Shown here: piece by piece, positions 1-12,425 of the stretch
Layout of the letters: every line of letters begins with the position of its first letter
Position numbering within the stretch: position 1 is the first letter of the stretch
DNA from: Crossaster papposus
Taxonomy: Eukaryota; Echinodermata; Asteroidea; Velatida; Solasteridae
Assembly: GCA_037893245.1 (NCBI GenBank)
Contig: JBAIAA010000025.1
Coordinates: 434,001 to 498,000, forward strand
Reading direction: 5' to 3'
Length of the DNA stretch: 64,000 nucleotides
Program-made: the position numbers and the translations under genes
Notes under the pieces: generated by a model
Databases searched by the model: none
Seen by the model: the letters and a program-made list of their open reading frames with translations, nothing else
What the model was told of the DNA's origin: nothing

Positions 1-284
1 TTGCTAAAGCATATAAGTGACTGAATAATTATGAGAACACAGTAATTATCCAAAATGACAACTTTGTGACCCTATAAATGTTCGCACATTACACTGTCTC
101 CAGATATCATCATGTAGTCAGTATTGGTGAGCTTCAAATTCACCAAGTTGCTTACTGGCACAGTTATCATATTAAAACCTTATGAAAAATCATATGAACA
201 ATAATAACATTGTGATATTTAGCCCAGAAAACAAAAACTTGGGAAAAATGGTGTGTCTATAAATTGGGCTAAAAAGTAGTTAAA
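1..284 (+). mobile_element. Partial foldback MITE (one arm, cut by window start)
   Basis: These 284 bases read the same as 9872-10155, part of the left arm of the complete foldback element at 9615-10849. The match stops at the element's inner region, so this copy lacks its right arm. Its outer end lies before the window. Confidence 0.85.
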
Positions 285-810
285 TGAAAAATTATATTTA
301 TTTAAACGTTTTTATCTACCGTTTACTAAAAAGAACAATGTCAAAACAAAGTATTTCAAGAAAACCCTTCGCTTTACAAGTTCGATGTGCCTGGAAGCTC
401 GGTTTATTGTAAAGTATCCTACGTTCTCGAGGTCAATTTGCACGCTCTATAAAGCCTGAAAGTGCGGCATTTTGTCTTTGCGCTTCCGGACCCGGCCGTA
501 ACCCTTCTGTGGGAATTTAGTTCTAATTTAGGGAATTTAGGCCCCCCCCCCCCCCCCGAGAAACATACATGCTTAAATTGTATTTTGGCATTCCAAAACA
601 ATTATGAGAAATCAGTTGGAAATGGGCAAAAACTAATTTTATTTACGATCTTTTACATCTGGATTTTGGTTCCTAGGTCTTTTTGTACAATCACGTTTGT
701 TTTCACATCGCGTACCTGCGTGAGAACAAAAATGACCAACGTCGCGATGATTTACCCACCTACACCAGACGGACTATATTTTGTAGGCTTGTTTCGATCA
801 CGCTTCAAAA
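285..810. other. Unassigned AT-rich stretch with poly-C tract
   Basis: A C-run of about 17 bases starts at 541. The open frames here are short, have no recognisable domain and are frame shadows around the C-run. No gene is supported. Confidence 0.5.
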
Positions 811-1057
811 CAGGGAACAATTTAATGGAGCTGCCAAGCACAACACATTGCTTAGCGTTGAAATTCTTCTTTGGCAAAATCAGGGTCACAAACCAACATT
901 TTCAGGTGATGTATATTGTTTGAGATTGGTATTCAGCTGGTTTTTGCTTAGCATGACAAGCACATGGAGTTTTGGCTGGTAACCTGTTTTTACTGATCAA
1001 GACTTTTTTATGCTAAGCAAATTGTTGTGCTTAGCAGCTTCATGAAATTGACCCCTG
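811..1057. mobile_element. MITE with about 45-bp imperfect terminal inverted repeats
   Basis: The left end (811-857, beginning CAGGGAACAATTTAATGGAG) and the right end (complement of about 1012-1057, beginning CAGGGGTCAATTTCATGAAG) are inverted copies. Both contain the block AAGCACAACA followed by TTGCTTAGC. The element is 247 bp and non-coding. I recall similar ends from abundant echinoderm short repeats, but that is memory and was not checked. Confidence 0.7.
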
Positions 1058-2245
1058 TTCTTATCCACGGTCATTTTAGATTTGTTTGCAAATAAAAATA
1101 GGTCCTACTGTACTTTTCGTTTCTTGAAAAAAAATTATATCCCAAAAACATTGTATTTCTCCTATTTAAGTTGAAGTTTTTGTACCCAATGACCGCCAAA
1201 AAAATGGTTCTTACATGTTCATCTTTGAATGAGTGCTCCTACTTCCACGAGTCGACAGGTTAAGATTTTTGGAAGTTGGAGGTCAATTTTCGGCACGATA
1301 TTTTTCTTTTACGCGTCATGCAATTTAAAATTTAGTTGCTAGTAACAATGTTACAAAGGCCTTCAAGTAGGCCTATTTCAAAAACTCAAATTGTATAGGC
1401 TTATTTTTCTGTTCGACTTCGACTTCTGAAAGCGCGCCACTTGGGGTACAATTTCAGGCTCTTTTTCACATCTTTTTGCCCCATAATTTTGCTTTCGTAT
1501 TAAACTACATTCACTTCATTATAACAAAACAATTTATTTATAATTTATGATTAACTCCTCATTATTCTTTTGATTATAATTCTAAAGATAAATCATAAAT
1601 AATTTGAAGTGAAACTAAAATAATGATAATTTCTTTACCTGTCTAGTTTTCTTTGTATCTGCTTGGCTGGATTCTGTTCCCATTAATGACCGCAATCCCC
1701 GCATAAAATGATAATTTTGAGTACTGCCATAAATTAACGTACAAAATCCCCTGGTAAAGTAATAAAATTCCCCACCTTTAAAGAGCTTTTCACACTTGTC
1801 TAGGAAAAAGCCTACCCATGTGAATCCCCAGGGCAGCAGAATTGCTTCAAGCCAGGTTGTCTGTCTGCCCTCTGTACCGCATTTAATACCCGTTCCACTA
1901 GATTCCTTTCTCTATGGGCTGAGCTACGGTTCTCTCCTTCGTGTATTCACACATGTACATTGTACCACGATTGTACCATTGCACACCGCGTGTTATCCCC
2001 GGGCACAGTGTACAACGCGAGGTCAAAGAAACACCAGCTCGGTACATTAGTAATGCACGAATTGTATAATGGAGTGACCTGTGGTACACATCGTAGTCGT
2101 TTACACGGTATGTAATGTGCAGTGTGCACTGTGACCGCGTACACATGCTTTCATACAGGCTTTTCGTTGTGTTGGGAGGGAATAGTGTGCACACACGGGC
2201 GACCCTAGGTTATTTCGTCTGTGGTTATACTTGACCGTGGTAAAA
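1058..2245. other. Region upstream of the Myb/SANT-like gene
   Basis: AT-rich up to about 1790, then more balanced and richer in CG from about 1950 to the ATG at 2246. No TATA box stands out, so a promoter without TATA is possible. Overlapping short open frames at 1796-2300 on both strands show no domain. The likely 5' UTR and core promoter are here but cannot be placed exactly. Confidence 0.4.
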
Positions 2246-2861
2246 ATGGCGTCTAGTCGTGCAAAGGAGTCCCAGTTGCGGGACACTAAGCAAGTCTTCA
2301 CAGTCAGTGTCCGTGCGAGCGGCAGTGGGAATGGTGACCGGGCCGTCTTGGATCAGACTGGGAACGCGGGAGGACGGACGGGATATAGTTTAAGGGAGGA
2401 CCGCAAGAGTTCCTTCGCCGAGTTTGACGTCGTCGAATCGGACCATTATCCGTACTCGGAAGAGGAAGGTGTCGGTGTGATCCCGGCCCCGAATGGGCCA
2501 ACTCGCTCCGTGCCCTCTCTCCTGGATTTCAGTGTCCTGACCGAGGAAAGACCGGCCAAGCCTCGGGTCCGTAACTGGACACATCCCGAGACTAAGACCT
2601 TGCTGGCCATCTGGGGCGATCAGGAGGTGCAAGTTCATCTCAAGAGCGCTGTGCACAATAACTGGATCTGGGAGCGGATCAGCGTGTTGCTCGGGCGGCG
2701 GCACCCGGAGTTTCAGCCGCCGCGTACGGCTGCGCAGTGTAAGGAGAGGCTGACCTATCTCCGGAAACAGTACCGGAAGACGGCTAGACTGAGGGCACGC
2801 GGCAAATGGCCCAACATGGGAAATATTCAAATTTACCTGGATGAAATACATAGCATATTAG
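2246..2861 (+). CDS. Myb/SANT-like (trihelix) DNA-binding protein, exon 1 of 3
   Basis: Start ATG at 2246 sits in a good context (AAAATGG); an in-frame TTG at 2231 is not used. The exon ends at 2861 in phase 1, before the donor GTGAGA. Joined to 3638-3964 and 5935-6440 it gives 1449 nt, 482 residues plus stop, with no internal stop. Residues about 110-205 form a Myb/SANT-like (trihelix, Myb_DNA-bind_4 type) domain with tryptophans at 111, 123, 140 and 142 and a basic stretch at 174-187. Such proteins are sequence-specific DNA binders. The first 100 residues are low in complexity. Target genes are unknown. The domain type also occurs as the accessory protein of PIF/Harbinger transposons, so domestication is possible, but no transposase or terminal repeats lie beside it. 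The GC-rich coding sequence contrasts with the AT-rich surroundings. Confidence 0.85.
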
Positions 2862-3637
2862 GTGAGACGACGCCAGCAATTAAAGTCAGTAGTGTTTGGG
2901 GTTCTTGGCTATACGTTGCAATGGGGGTTGTTTTATATAACTATTTTACGGGCGCTTAAAGAACCTTCTTTGTTTGTATAATCATGGAGGAATAAGGTAT
3001 ACTAAATTTTGCGCCAAGTATTATTTTTTGTTTAATTTGTATTTGTAAGTTCCTTCCCTCATTGTTGAATTTGTATTTTCATATTTGGTTCTTCGTGTTA
3101 TCCATATTCTTGCAATCCATAGATTGTAGAAGCACACGGCAAGGATATGATAGGCAATAGACTGTGTCCTGGTGCATTGTGGGATAAAAATGAGGTTGAC
3201 GAAGTTCATAACCCCTATACTTAAAACTGTATTGTCATGCGGCAATTTTTTTGTGACGTCATCATATCAATAAATAGGGCTATTTAATAATAAACATCTG
3301 CTCTGCTGAAATGTTAAAAGTCAACCTTGTAGTGGACTCAAGCGAGAAGCTGTGATTTGTTTCTCAAAATGTTTGAAATAAGGGGTCCCTGTGCATTTTA
3401 TTCAATTTTCTTTGACAGGTTTACGAACAGTATTGCTTAAGTATTTTCGCCATTGGCGAGATTATGCAGACTTTTTTTGAAAATCGAGCAATTTGTCCTG
3501 TAGGCCCTATTGACTTATTTCATTTATGAAATACCTGCGGAATACATAACCAAATGCTTACTTTTTATATTAAGCAAGTATCGTTTAAAGAATCTTCAAT
3601 CTTACTTGATTATTTGATTATCTTTGTCGGTACACAG
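2862..3637 (+). other. Intron 1 of the Myb/SANT-like gene
   Basis: 776 bp between donor GTGAGA and acceptor TACACAG. AT-rich and without coding sequence. A full CRE-type octamer TGACGTCA occurs near 3254; a regulatory role is speculation. Confidence 0.75.
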
Positions 3638-3964
3638 GAAAACGAACAGGGATCGCGAGACCCGCAACGCCCTCATCGGCGGCCCCGTCCACCACGTCCA
3701 GAGCCACAACCTCGGACCCGACACTCCAGCCGTCATCCACCGCGCACCAGACCCCGGCGGCTCCTCCGCAGCGGATGCCTGCGCCCGACCTGCCGGATGT
3801 GCCGGAGAGCGACTACGATGAGAACGAAAACGAGGATGAGGATGAGGAGGAGGAGGAGGATGGGGACGTCGTAGACGTCAGGGTTCTCCAGGTAGCTGAG
3901 GAGAATGACATGCAAGATCTTTTCGCTCAGAGCCAGACTCAAGGCCAGGAGACGGGTTATTCAG
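3638..3964 (+). CDS. Myb/SANT-like protein, exon 2 of 3 (linker and acidic region)
   Basis: Follows acceptor CACAG and completes the split glycine codon of exon 1 (GGA). It encodes residues 207-314: a Ser/Thr/Pro/Ala-rich linker, then an almost purely acidic run at about 264-283 that could act as an activation or chromatin-interaction segment. It ends at 3964 in phase 1 before donor GTATAA. The acidic frame, which contains an ATG at 3775, is in phase with exon 1, and this supports the gene model. Other frames across this GC-rich exon are open by chance. Confidence 0.83.
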
Positions 3965-5934
3965 GTATAAATTCGAATTAGAATGTCACAAAACAGCCGG
4001 TGTGTATTATCTCACTAGAAAATCAATAATTTTGTTACATATGTGTATAATGTATTTTTGTATCTTTGTAATGTCGTTGAAATCCCAGCACTTTCAGCTT
4101 GTTTAAAAAAAACACCATTATTTCTATTTTGTTTTACAAATAAAATGTTCGTGAGTGCAATGTAAGAATAATTTCACAAGGTTACAGAGATTTCACAGTT
4201 TCCATTGACGACCGTGAAACATTATTGCTTGTTTACAACATCGGAACAAATCCTTGTCATCTGGTTGGTTATGTTATAGCGCGACTGACAATGTGACCGT
4301 GCAATGGAAATTATATTTACCGTTGAATAGATATTTACTTTGCGTTGGGACAATAGTCCAATGACCACTGAATGATCCACCAATCAGAATGGCGGGGTTT
4401 ACTCAGTTATTGCATGCAAGTGGCTAGTAATGTTTTTATTTTTGCCAGGTCTCTAAAAGTTACTAGTTTACGTCTTTTGGTCGTTGAAATAATTCATTAA
4501 AGGGATAGTATACCATTTGAAGCTATATATATATATATAAAAAAAAATACCAAATTATTGTTCAAAAGCTTACTTTAATCTGAAGATGACTCTAAACTCC
4601 CTGTTATTGTTAAACTATTTCTTCTGACAGGCTGTCCTATTAAAAGACGTACACAAATGCGTCTCAGACCCATTTCTTAAAGGGAAACTCCACCCATAGC
4701 TTATAATTGCATGATGTTAAAGAGTATCAATTGCCATTGTGACTTGATTTTTATTTCATTTTTATCGGTTTCGGTAATCATATAAAACAGAGATTTTCTC
4801 GCACTGCGCTTACCGTCATGCGAGCCGCCATTTTGTTCTGGTTTATCGGTACATCCGAGATATTGTGACGTAGTGTCTGCACCATCAGTACGTGAAGTCC
4901 GATCGATAGCGGCCATGCACGTGCAAGAAATACAAGTGAACCCATTTGTTTACGGCAAAGCGTATGCATAATGTGTACCGTACATGTGAAATTTGGCTCA
5001 AAATCATACGGAGAAGGACCTGATGCCATAATTACTAGCTCACAGATTTTCTATTCTTAACAGAAAATACAAAAATTAACGATAGTTTGTGGCGCGTCAA
5101 GTCGATATTCTGCACTGAAATGCACATATGAAGCACGATATGTGACAGAGAAACCCCCCCCCCCCTCTTTTGTGTTGACCATTGTGTTCCCGGAATCTCA
5201 GGAATTCCTTTTAGGTTTCAAGGGGGGTGGGTTAGGTTACAATAGTGTTGAGTGCGTATAAAGTATAGGGATAAGAGGGGGTACCCCTCTGCCACATATC
5301 GTGCTGGGTATAGAAATGCAATACATATACTCGCAATAGTCGGGCGCCGTACAACATACGTCTGCATAATGTAGTTGCCCGCGTCAAGGTAGGATACCAG
5401 TGCGAACAACACGCAATAAAGTGATGTGCATTGAGGTGCAGACATAATGTCCCGGGTGAGATGGGAAATGTGAACAATATGGACGCGCCCTTGTGCTCCT
5501 GAATGGAAAAATATAATATAATAGACGCGTATATTGAATATGAGTATAATATGAATATGAATATAATAGACGCGTGAGTCGTTCTCGTGAGAGGCGATGA
5601 TGGCTGTCGATAGTGTGCCAAATTGAGGTTGTCTTTCTTTTAATCAAAATAATGGTGCTTAACAACTAATCTGACAAGGTTTTAGCTCTGTGAATGCTGT
5701 ATATTATATTTCGAGAAAATAGTATTCTAAGATTTACATTTTGAACCTAGTAATGAAAGTTGCGTATAATGTTTCTTTAAATCGAGAAGTAAATTCTACC
5801 GTCTTTGATTTTAAAAAGACGTTTTAACTGACTTTCTGAGGAAAATGCTAGAAAATATTCCTAGAAGGAGGTTCTTTTAATATGTTCGTCAAATCGCTAT
5901 AGTTTCATCAAAAATGTCTGTGTTTGTTTTGTAG
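3965..5934 (+). other. Intron 2 of the Myb/SANT-like gene
   Basis: 1970 bp. It holds a (TA)n run near 4525-4540, an 8-bp-TSD MITE at 5125-5312, and an AT-rich tract around 5510-5570. No coding sequence is seen. Confidence 0.75.
5125..5312 (+). mobile_element. 188-bp MITE with 8-bp target-site duplication (hAT- or P-like)
   Basis: GAAATGCA at 5117-5124 and again at 5313-5320 flanks the element, an exact 8-bp duplication. The arms AGCACGATATGTGACAGAG and CTCTGCCACATATCGTGCT are inverted copies. The interior has a C-run and TTCCCGGAATCTCAGG. The same family recurs at 20690-21072. An 8-bp duplication fits hAT or P superfamily elements. Confidence 0.88.
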
Positions 5935-6440
5935 CCGAGATGCCAGTAAACAACGAAAACAACAGAACCACAGAGCCTGTGCATACTTCCTGCAATCCCA
6001 CCACTGCTACCAACTCGACAAGGCCGAGCAAGAGAGCAGCCTCATCACAACAACAACAGAACAACTCAAAGAAGCCCCGCGGCCGCCCTAGGAGCAGCGC
6101 CCCTCCGCCCAGGGACGATATGACTGTAGCCCAGGCCATCACAGACGCAGTTATGCGTTTCATTGACCACCAGTCCTACCACCTGACGGAGCAGACCAAG
6201 CTGCTGCAGCGCTACCTCAAGTTCGAGCGGGCGCGGATGCGCTGGGAGATGGACATGGAGACGCGACGGATGAAGTGGGAGGAAGAGCGGGAGATGAGGG
6301 AGGAGGAAAGGAGGCAGAGACACGAGGAGTTGCAGGCCAAGCGCGTATCGGACAACAAGGAGTTCATGCTTCAGATGGCAGTTGTATTGGGAAACGGAGC
6401 ACAAACTGGAACTAGCCAGGACAGAGACACTGATAATTGA
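5935..6440 (+). CDS. Myb/SANT-like protein, exon 3 of 3 (AT-hook and coiled coil)
   Basis: Begins after acceptor TTTGTAG and completes GCC (Ala315) in frame. Residues 360-369 (KKPRGRPRSS) contain the GRP core of an AT-hook, which binds the minor groove of AT-rich DNA. Residues about 396-458 are very rich in Glu, Arg and Met and should form a coiled coil, probably for self-association. The stop is at 6438-6440. An N-terminal trihelix domain plus a C-terminal coiled coil is a common plan for Myb/SANT-domain proteins of animals; the AT-hook between them is an addition. Confidence 0.85.
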
Positions 6441-6857
6441 TAGCTGGCAGAGTCCCAAGCCGTCACCTGCCATCTTTTTGGATCTAAATCGGAGTTATGA
6501 TCCGTGCAGCTTTATATCACAAGTCGGTCACAAGTGAGAGCACAAATGTGATTACAAGTGTGATCACAAGTGCTTCGTGGTAATCTTTTCCAAATCTGCC
6601 CTCAATATACTCAGTTGTACAGCAGCATGAGAACGATTCCACACGTTAATAGCCTTGCAGTGTTTTATTTTATTGTTATTTTTTAATGGGGGGGGGGGGG
6701 GGGTGCTTTCCGCTTTTTTATCACTTTTTTATCACATCTTCCTCCCCACAGATCAACACCCCTCCCCCAACACAAAAATAGGTGATGTCTGATCTCATTA
6801 GTACCAGAAGGCTGTTGAGATGTTGGACGATTTGACACAGTCTAAGTTTGCAAGATT

Positions 6858-6863
6858 AATAAA
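6858..6863 (+). terminator. Poly(A) signal AATAAA of the Myb/SANT-like gene
   Basis: First canonical hexamer after the stop, giving a 3' UTR of about 430 bases. That UTR would include a G-run at about 6689-6702. Confidence 0.5.
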
Positions 6864-9017
6864 CCCATGCCAAACCTACTGCTGCATTACCTGCCCGGTA
6901 TCTGTTTTATCAAGATGCTTGAACTTGTCAGTGGTTACCATTTGATTTTTGCTTAGCACATACATGTACATGCAATTACGGAGCAATATTTGTATGTTTT
7001 GCATCTTGGTGTATCACCAAGTGGTTCGTCGCTTAATGTGATATTAACAAGAGGCCTTATTCATGAAGTTTATGCGAACTGAACGGCCGACGCTTTTCCC
7101 AGCAGCAAGTTGTCACTTGACCCTAGCCCTAACCGTCCACCCCGAAATCCACCCCTCTAATCTGTTGAATTTTGGCGGACTTGGCCCTTAAGGCCTGGTG
7201 TAAAAATATTGATTGATTACGATGCACTTGGTCCAGGAGGGCTGTACTGAATATTGCCTAGGATTTAGTACTGTTGTTTTCGTATAAGGCACGTGTTCAA
7301 CGTTTATCAATTTCAACCAACACTTCAGTGGCGGTTCAAAAGCCCATGTATAAAAAGTGACTGGTGGATTTTGGTGGATTTGTGGATTTGGTCCAGTATA
7401 CCTCGGCGCAATTGTTATACCCAACGTATGAATGGTAAACCATTGTTTGACCTTTTACCTGTTTAAAGATTTTGTAACATATCTTTGTTGTATTAAATGT
7501 ATTCGTCGTGTTAGTTGAATAAACTGCTAAATCAACTTTCCTAGCTTTTTGACTTGTTGTCTCTTTAATACATGTACGTCTTTGGTTGATAGATTACTGC
7601 CCGTCTATTTCAATCCCTCCCATTCCTTGATTTGGTGACTCGAACCTTGACTATCCTAACTACAGGTCAATCATTGGATTCACCCCGGCGGGGCGCGAAC
7701 AATTTTTCCCCACTATGGGAAAGGGTATATGGGCGTTTCTACACCCCTCGCGTCATGATTATTCAGTAGTTTCAACAATAATACTAAAATATATTGTTAA
7801 TGCTCATTCAACTATAGTTACACGTAGGCCAGAGGTACATAAAGCACTTTGAAAAACGGCTTCTGTCGACCTCTCCCAGTAGCCAAGTAGATAATGGGTT
7901 AGGTTATAGATCGTAAGATTGGGGTTCGAGTTCTCATGGGTTCGATTGTGCTCATTTTTCATTGACTATTTTTTGATTGTAAGTTTATTGTGGGATGAGT
8001 TTAATTTGAGGGGGAAGCAAGGTTCTAAGAACCTAAGTGTCTTCCATTCAGTGGGGTCTAGACACGCCCAGTTATGATAATTGGCCTTTACCAAGCTTGG
8101 GAAAAAAATCACGCCGGCGGGGCGAGGCAATGGAGTGATCCCCAGCCAAAACGTGCAAAACGTCGATCCGGAACATCAGGAATGAACGTAGTTTTGTTTA
8201 CCCCCACAATAAAGGAGCACTGAAAATGTTAAATACAATAATAAAAACCAATCCTAGGATTTCCGAGCCTAAGTTACAGTTTATGCAAATAAATCAAAAG
8301 ATTACAAGGGCGTGAACAATACAAGACCCCACCCTGTTTTGCATAAAATGTACATAAGATAATTAGGTCAGACTTATGTGTAGTTGGAAAAAAACTATAG
8401 CAAACATACACTTGGCGTAAAATATCGCCCTCAATTGAGACAGTATAAAAACTTGGTCCCATGGTCAATTTGACCCCTTTTGAAAATTACTAATAACTTT
8501 GGCAAACATTATCAGATTTGGACGTTTGATGTCTCATTTTAAAGTGGAAATGTGTATCTTTCAAACAATATGTAAATCATCTATGTTGGGTACACATTCT
8601 ACGTATTGCATTCCTTTATATTTTGTTTGCATTTTATTTAGACACCCTTTTTAATGTTGCTCCTAATGTTGTGACACCCTGTTTAAAATTTGTTAAATGT
8701 TGCTCCTCGATGTGTATGGGTACGAATAAATGCATGTAAAGAGGTTTGCTATAAAGTACCATGCAATAGAACATTATCTTATCTTGCTACAATGAGACAT
8801 AAGGGTACGGCTTCACCAACTTTATGCAACTTTAGTTTCAATTTCAGGAATAATGCCTCACAGTGGAGGGTTATTCTGCCTACCGAACTTATGTAAACCT
8901 CAATAATCAGCTCGCATCTACCATACAGTAGGAGCGCAAGTTAGTTTTCTAAACCAACTTAAGGACTGATAAGATCGGGGAGCTCCCACTAAACCTCTCG
9001 GGGTCACACATTTGATA
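6864..9017. other. Intergenic stretch without recognised gene
   Basis: AT-rich. Apart from a tRNA-like patch at 7880-7935, nothing here resolves into a gene or a bounded element. Two short CGCCGGCGGGGCG-like islands (about 7682 and 8112) lie 430 bases apart and may be remnants of one repeat. Confidence 0.4.
7880..7935 (+). repeat. tRNA-like patch, probable SINE head or tRNA pseudogene
   Basis: TAGCCAAGTAGA fits the pol III A-box and GGTTCGAGTTC, about 32 bases further on, fits the B-box with one mismatch. I could not pair an acceptor stem, so this is not a functional tRNA gene. Confidence 0.35.
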
Positions 9018-9039
9018 TCTATACTATTAATCCTGTAGA

Positions 9040-9290
9040 TGGGACATGGTTGGCGCCATCTTGTGGACGGTTCCCCGTGTGCCGTGTACCTGTTTGTGCG
9101 CGGAGGGTGGGAGGGAGCCCGTCTATTGTGTCGGGACCTTGCCGCGCCAATTTGGGTGTGGTGTCCTGTTTGCCCGCCGCGGTATGGTGTGGGGTAGCGG
9201 GTTTGGGAGCCCGTCTTTTGCACGGGCCCTCCCGTCGGCATTGCGCGGTGTCTGCGCCGGTCCCGCGCCGGTTGCGACTTTTTTAAACGT
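9040..9290. other. GC-rich island just inside the Helitron 5' end
   Basis: About 250 bases, strongly GC-rich compared with flanks, with open frames in several phases on both strands. I recognise no protein or RNA family. Helitrons often carry captured host fragments, so captured sequence is a possibility only. Confidence 0.4.
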
Positions 9291-9380
9291 ACCACTATCG
9301 AGCTACTTACATATAGAATTGTGCAGAAGGGCACTTTATACGAAATGATATAATTATTAAAACAACGCAACTAAGCGAGA

Positions 9381-9445
9381 CATTGCTCTACTGTAGTGGA
9401 TAATGTACAGGATTATTAATCAGGAGGCCCGAGTTCAAATCCCAT
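9381..9445 (+). repeat. tRNA-like patch, probable SINE head
   Basis: TAGTGGATAATG resembles a tRNA D-arm and GAGTTCAAATCCC resembles the T-arm/B-box, with tRNA-like spacing, followed by an A/T-rich tail. No acceptor stem pairs. Confidence 0.35.
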
Positions 9446-9614
9446 AAAAAAACGTTTAATTTTTTATTTTTATATTTATTACATTTGTTATGGGTTTGTT
9501 AGTAATTTGCAACATTTTCCTTTTACTAATTTGTGGTTTGGAGGATTTTTTTTCCAAGGGAAATAAAGTCCGAGAACCTGACTTGCAACTCGCATATGCT
9601 TTAGTATAAGACTA

Positions 9615-10849
9615 GTCCAGGAAAAATAAGTTTTGACCTCAAACAAATTGCAACAAATTGTTTTTCACCACAGTTCACTTCTATAAGGTTCCTAGAATTA
9701 CATACTAAAAATCTACAAAAATCCAAGTGGTGGAAATATGTCTAATTTGCATAAATCGTTAATCCCTGCCATGTAATATGTTTATTCCCATATTTGGGTA
9801 TATATTTTATTTTTATTTTTTGAAAAGTTTATTTTGGTGATTCTACTTACATATCCTTACTTAAATAACATTTGCTAAAGCATATAAGTGACTGAATAAT
9901 TATGAGAACACAGTAATTATCCAAAATGACAACTTTGTGACCCTATAAATGTTCGCACATTACACTGTCTCCAGATATCATCATGTAGTCAGTATTGGTG
10001 AGCTTCAAATTCACCAAGTTGCTTACTGGCACAGTTATCATATTAAAACCTTATGAAAAATCATATGAACAATAATAACATTGTGATATTTAGCCCAGAA
10101 AACAAAAACTTGGGAAAAATGGTGTGTCTATAAATTGGGCTAAAAAGTAGTTAAAGGGTTGCTTAACATGGAAGACTTGAACAAGTTCAAGGAAATCCCC
10201 AAAATACATTTTAACGTAGATATGATTATTGTAAGCAACAAAAATCTTAAATTTGGGGGGTTTCCTTGAACTTGTTCAAGTCTCTCACCTTAGGCAACCC
10301 TTCACCTACTTGTTAGCCCAATTTAGGGACACATCATTTTTTCCAAGTTTTTGTTTGCTGGGCTAAATATCACAATGTTATCTTTGTCCATATGATTTTT
10401 CATAAGGTTTTAATATGATAACTGTGCCAGTAAGCAACTTGGTGAATTTGAAGCTCACCAATACTGACTACATGATGATATCTGGAGACAGTGTAATGTG
10501 CGCACATTTATAGGGTCACAACGTTGTCATTTTGGATAATTACTGTGTTCTCATAATTATTCAGTCACTTATATGCTTTAGCAAATGTTATTCAAGTAAG
10601 GATATGTAAGTAGAATCACCAAAATAAACTTTTCAAAAAATAAAAATAAAATATATACCCAAAAATGGGAATAAACATATTACATGGCAGGGATTAACGA
10701 TTTATGCAAATTAGACATATTTCCACCACTTGGATTTTTGTAGATTTTTAGTATGTAATTCTAGGAACCTTATAGAAGTGAACTGTGGTGAAAAACAATT
10801 TGTTGCAATTTGTTTGAGGTCAACAAAACAACATGTATTTTTCCTGGAC
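9615..10849. mobile_element. 1235-bp foldback MITE, complete copy, TA-flanked
   Basis: The element is one long palindrome. It starts GTCCAGGAAAAATA and ends with the complement TTTTTCCTGGAC, with TA on each side (9613-9614, 10850-10851). The arms are about 530 bp and nearly identical. The centre is a second, smaller hairpin around TTGAACAAGTTCAAGG, with its inverted copy near 10262. TA duplication suggests mobilisation by a Tc1/mariner-type transposase. No coding sequence. Confidence 0.88.
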
Positions 10850-12425
10850 TACTAGCTCGTTAGTGGTACGGAAAAAATATCGCTATTTTGCCTTATTCTT
10901 TTCGAACATGTACCATTCATCAGTCACAGTTTTGGAACGTAAAAACAATGATTTATTCTATTCGTGTTGCCTTTTGGGCCCATTTCTTTCTTTCACATTG
11001 TCAATACTAAAATATTACAACCTTATCTGTATAAAAACACTCCGAAACCTATCGCTATTGCGCACATTTTAACGTTCATCGTGCAAAAATGTCGCGAAAT
11101 TGTATGTCCATCGGGGATATGAATATGCAATTTAGAAACGTGACTGTATTACGTCAAGTGAGGGCGCACTCTCATATGGCCGGCCTGTTGTTTCTTTAAA
11201 TCCTGATTTTCACGATGATATAAAACAGAAATCCCGAAGTGGTTCGTTTTATTTCCCGTACAATTCCTGTGGAAAAATCATGAGACGCATAAATGAAAAG
11301 GGCTGACTTTGCACTGTATGCAGTGGCCAATAGTCTAGAAAATAGCAAAGTTTGTATTTAAGCAACGCAAACAATATTCAGACTGTGGGCTCTTCGGTCA
11401 AAAATATATTTTACAAAAACTAAAATTGAAGTTGCACCTGATTAGATGGATAAATAAAATGAGAAGTGCGTATATATTATCTCCAATTTAATTGATATCA
11501 CTGTATACAGATAAGTAGTAGTGGCAGTCACGCCATACCAACAAGGTACATACTATAAACATCATTGATTAGAGACGGCATAATATATGCATCCTCTCAT
11601 CTCATGGGATTTCACTGATTGTTATTCAGGTACTCCACATTATAAACTAATCATTTTCAATAGCTATCATGTAACACCGAGCCGTATTATATAAATTTAC
11701 TATTCATTTTATGTTTATTTGCAATTTGTTTGGGTGAATGGGGTTCCAGTAAATTACAACAAAACTAAAAAAATTGTTGGGTCGGGAGCCCAAAAATAGG
11801 GTCGGTCGGTAATGAGAATCACATATAAATAGCCGTCCTAATAAACCCACCTGGCGAGAGCTAAATGATGTTTCAAAGGCCTATTCGATTTTATAACTAA
11901 ATGATTTAACGACAAAGGACATAATGATCCTATAAAATTCCTATAAAATTGTCAATACGCTTCTAACCTAATTTGGTATTACAATTTAAATACAAAAATT
12001 TGGAAAGTCATGCATGGTCGGGGAACTACATATTTTCGCCATTTTCCAACTATAGATTTTACATTACTGCATTCGCGACTGGTAACATTTTTTTCACTAA
12101 ACGGTTCTTTTCTGCATCTATTGAAATATTATTGGCGTTCATCCTGGAGGCTGCCTGTCGGCATGGCTGCCTGTCGGTATGACTTTGCACTGTATGCAGT
12201 GGCCAATGGTCTATTTAAAAAAAAAATCTGACTGATGTACAACTTTTTGAAACATGAATCAAACCTTTAATTACGACACATTTGAAAAGCATTTGACAAA
12301 CAAGCAAGTTTATACACACACATAGCTGGTACTCTACTCCCTAAGTTTCGCGGTTTGTTTGTCATACAATCCATTATGTTTTAGGACGTCAACAAAGTGT
12401 ATCTATAAGTTGCGATTCCACCCAG

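Noticed and set aside
462-923. 153-codon open frame on the + strand
   Set aside because: It spans a poly-C tract and the start of a MITE, has no domain, and the overlapping frame is also open.
2390-2851. Antisense open frame over exon 1 of the Myb/SANT-like gene
   Set aside because: A frame shadow of a GC-rich exon; the sense frame has a domain and correct splice phases.
3554-3874. Arg/Pro-rich open frame crossing the exon 2 acceptor
   Set aside because: Wrong phase for the exon 1 donor; the acidic frame joins exactly.
7880-7935. Functional tRNA gene
   Set aside because: A- and B-box-like motifs are present but no acceptor stem pairs.
9046-9348. Possible gene in the GC-rich island
   Set aside because: Several frames are open by composition, none with a domain, splice context or start that stands out.
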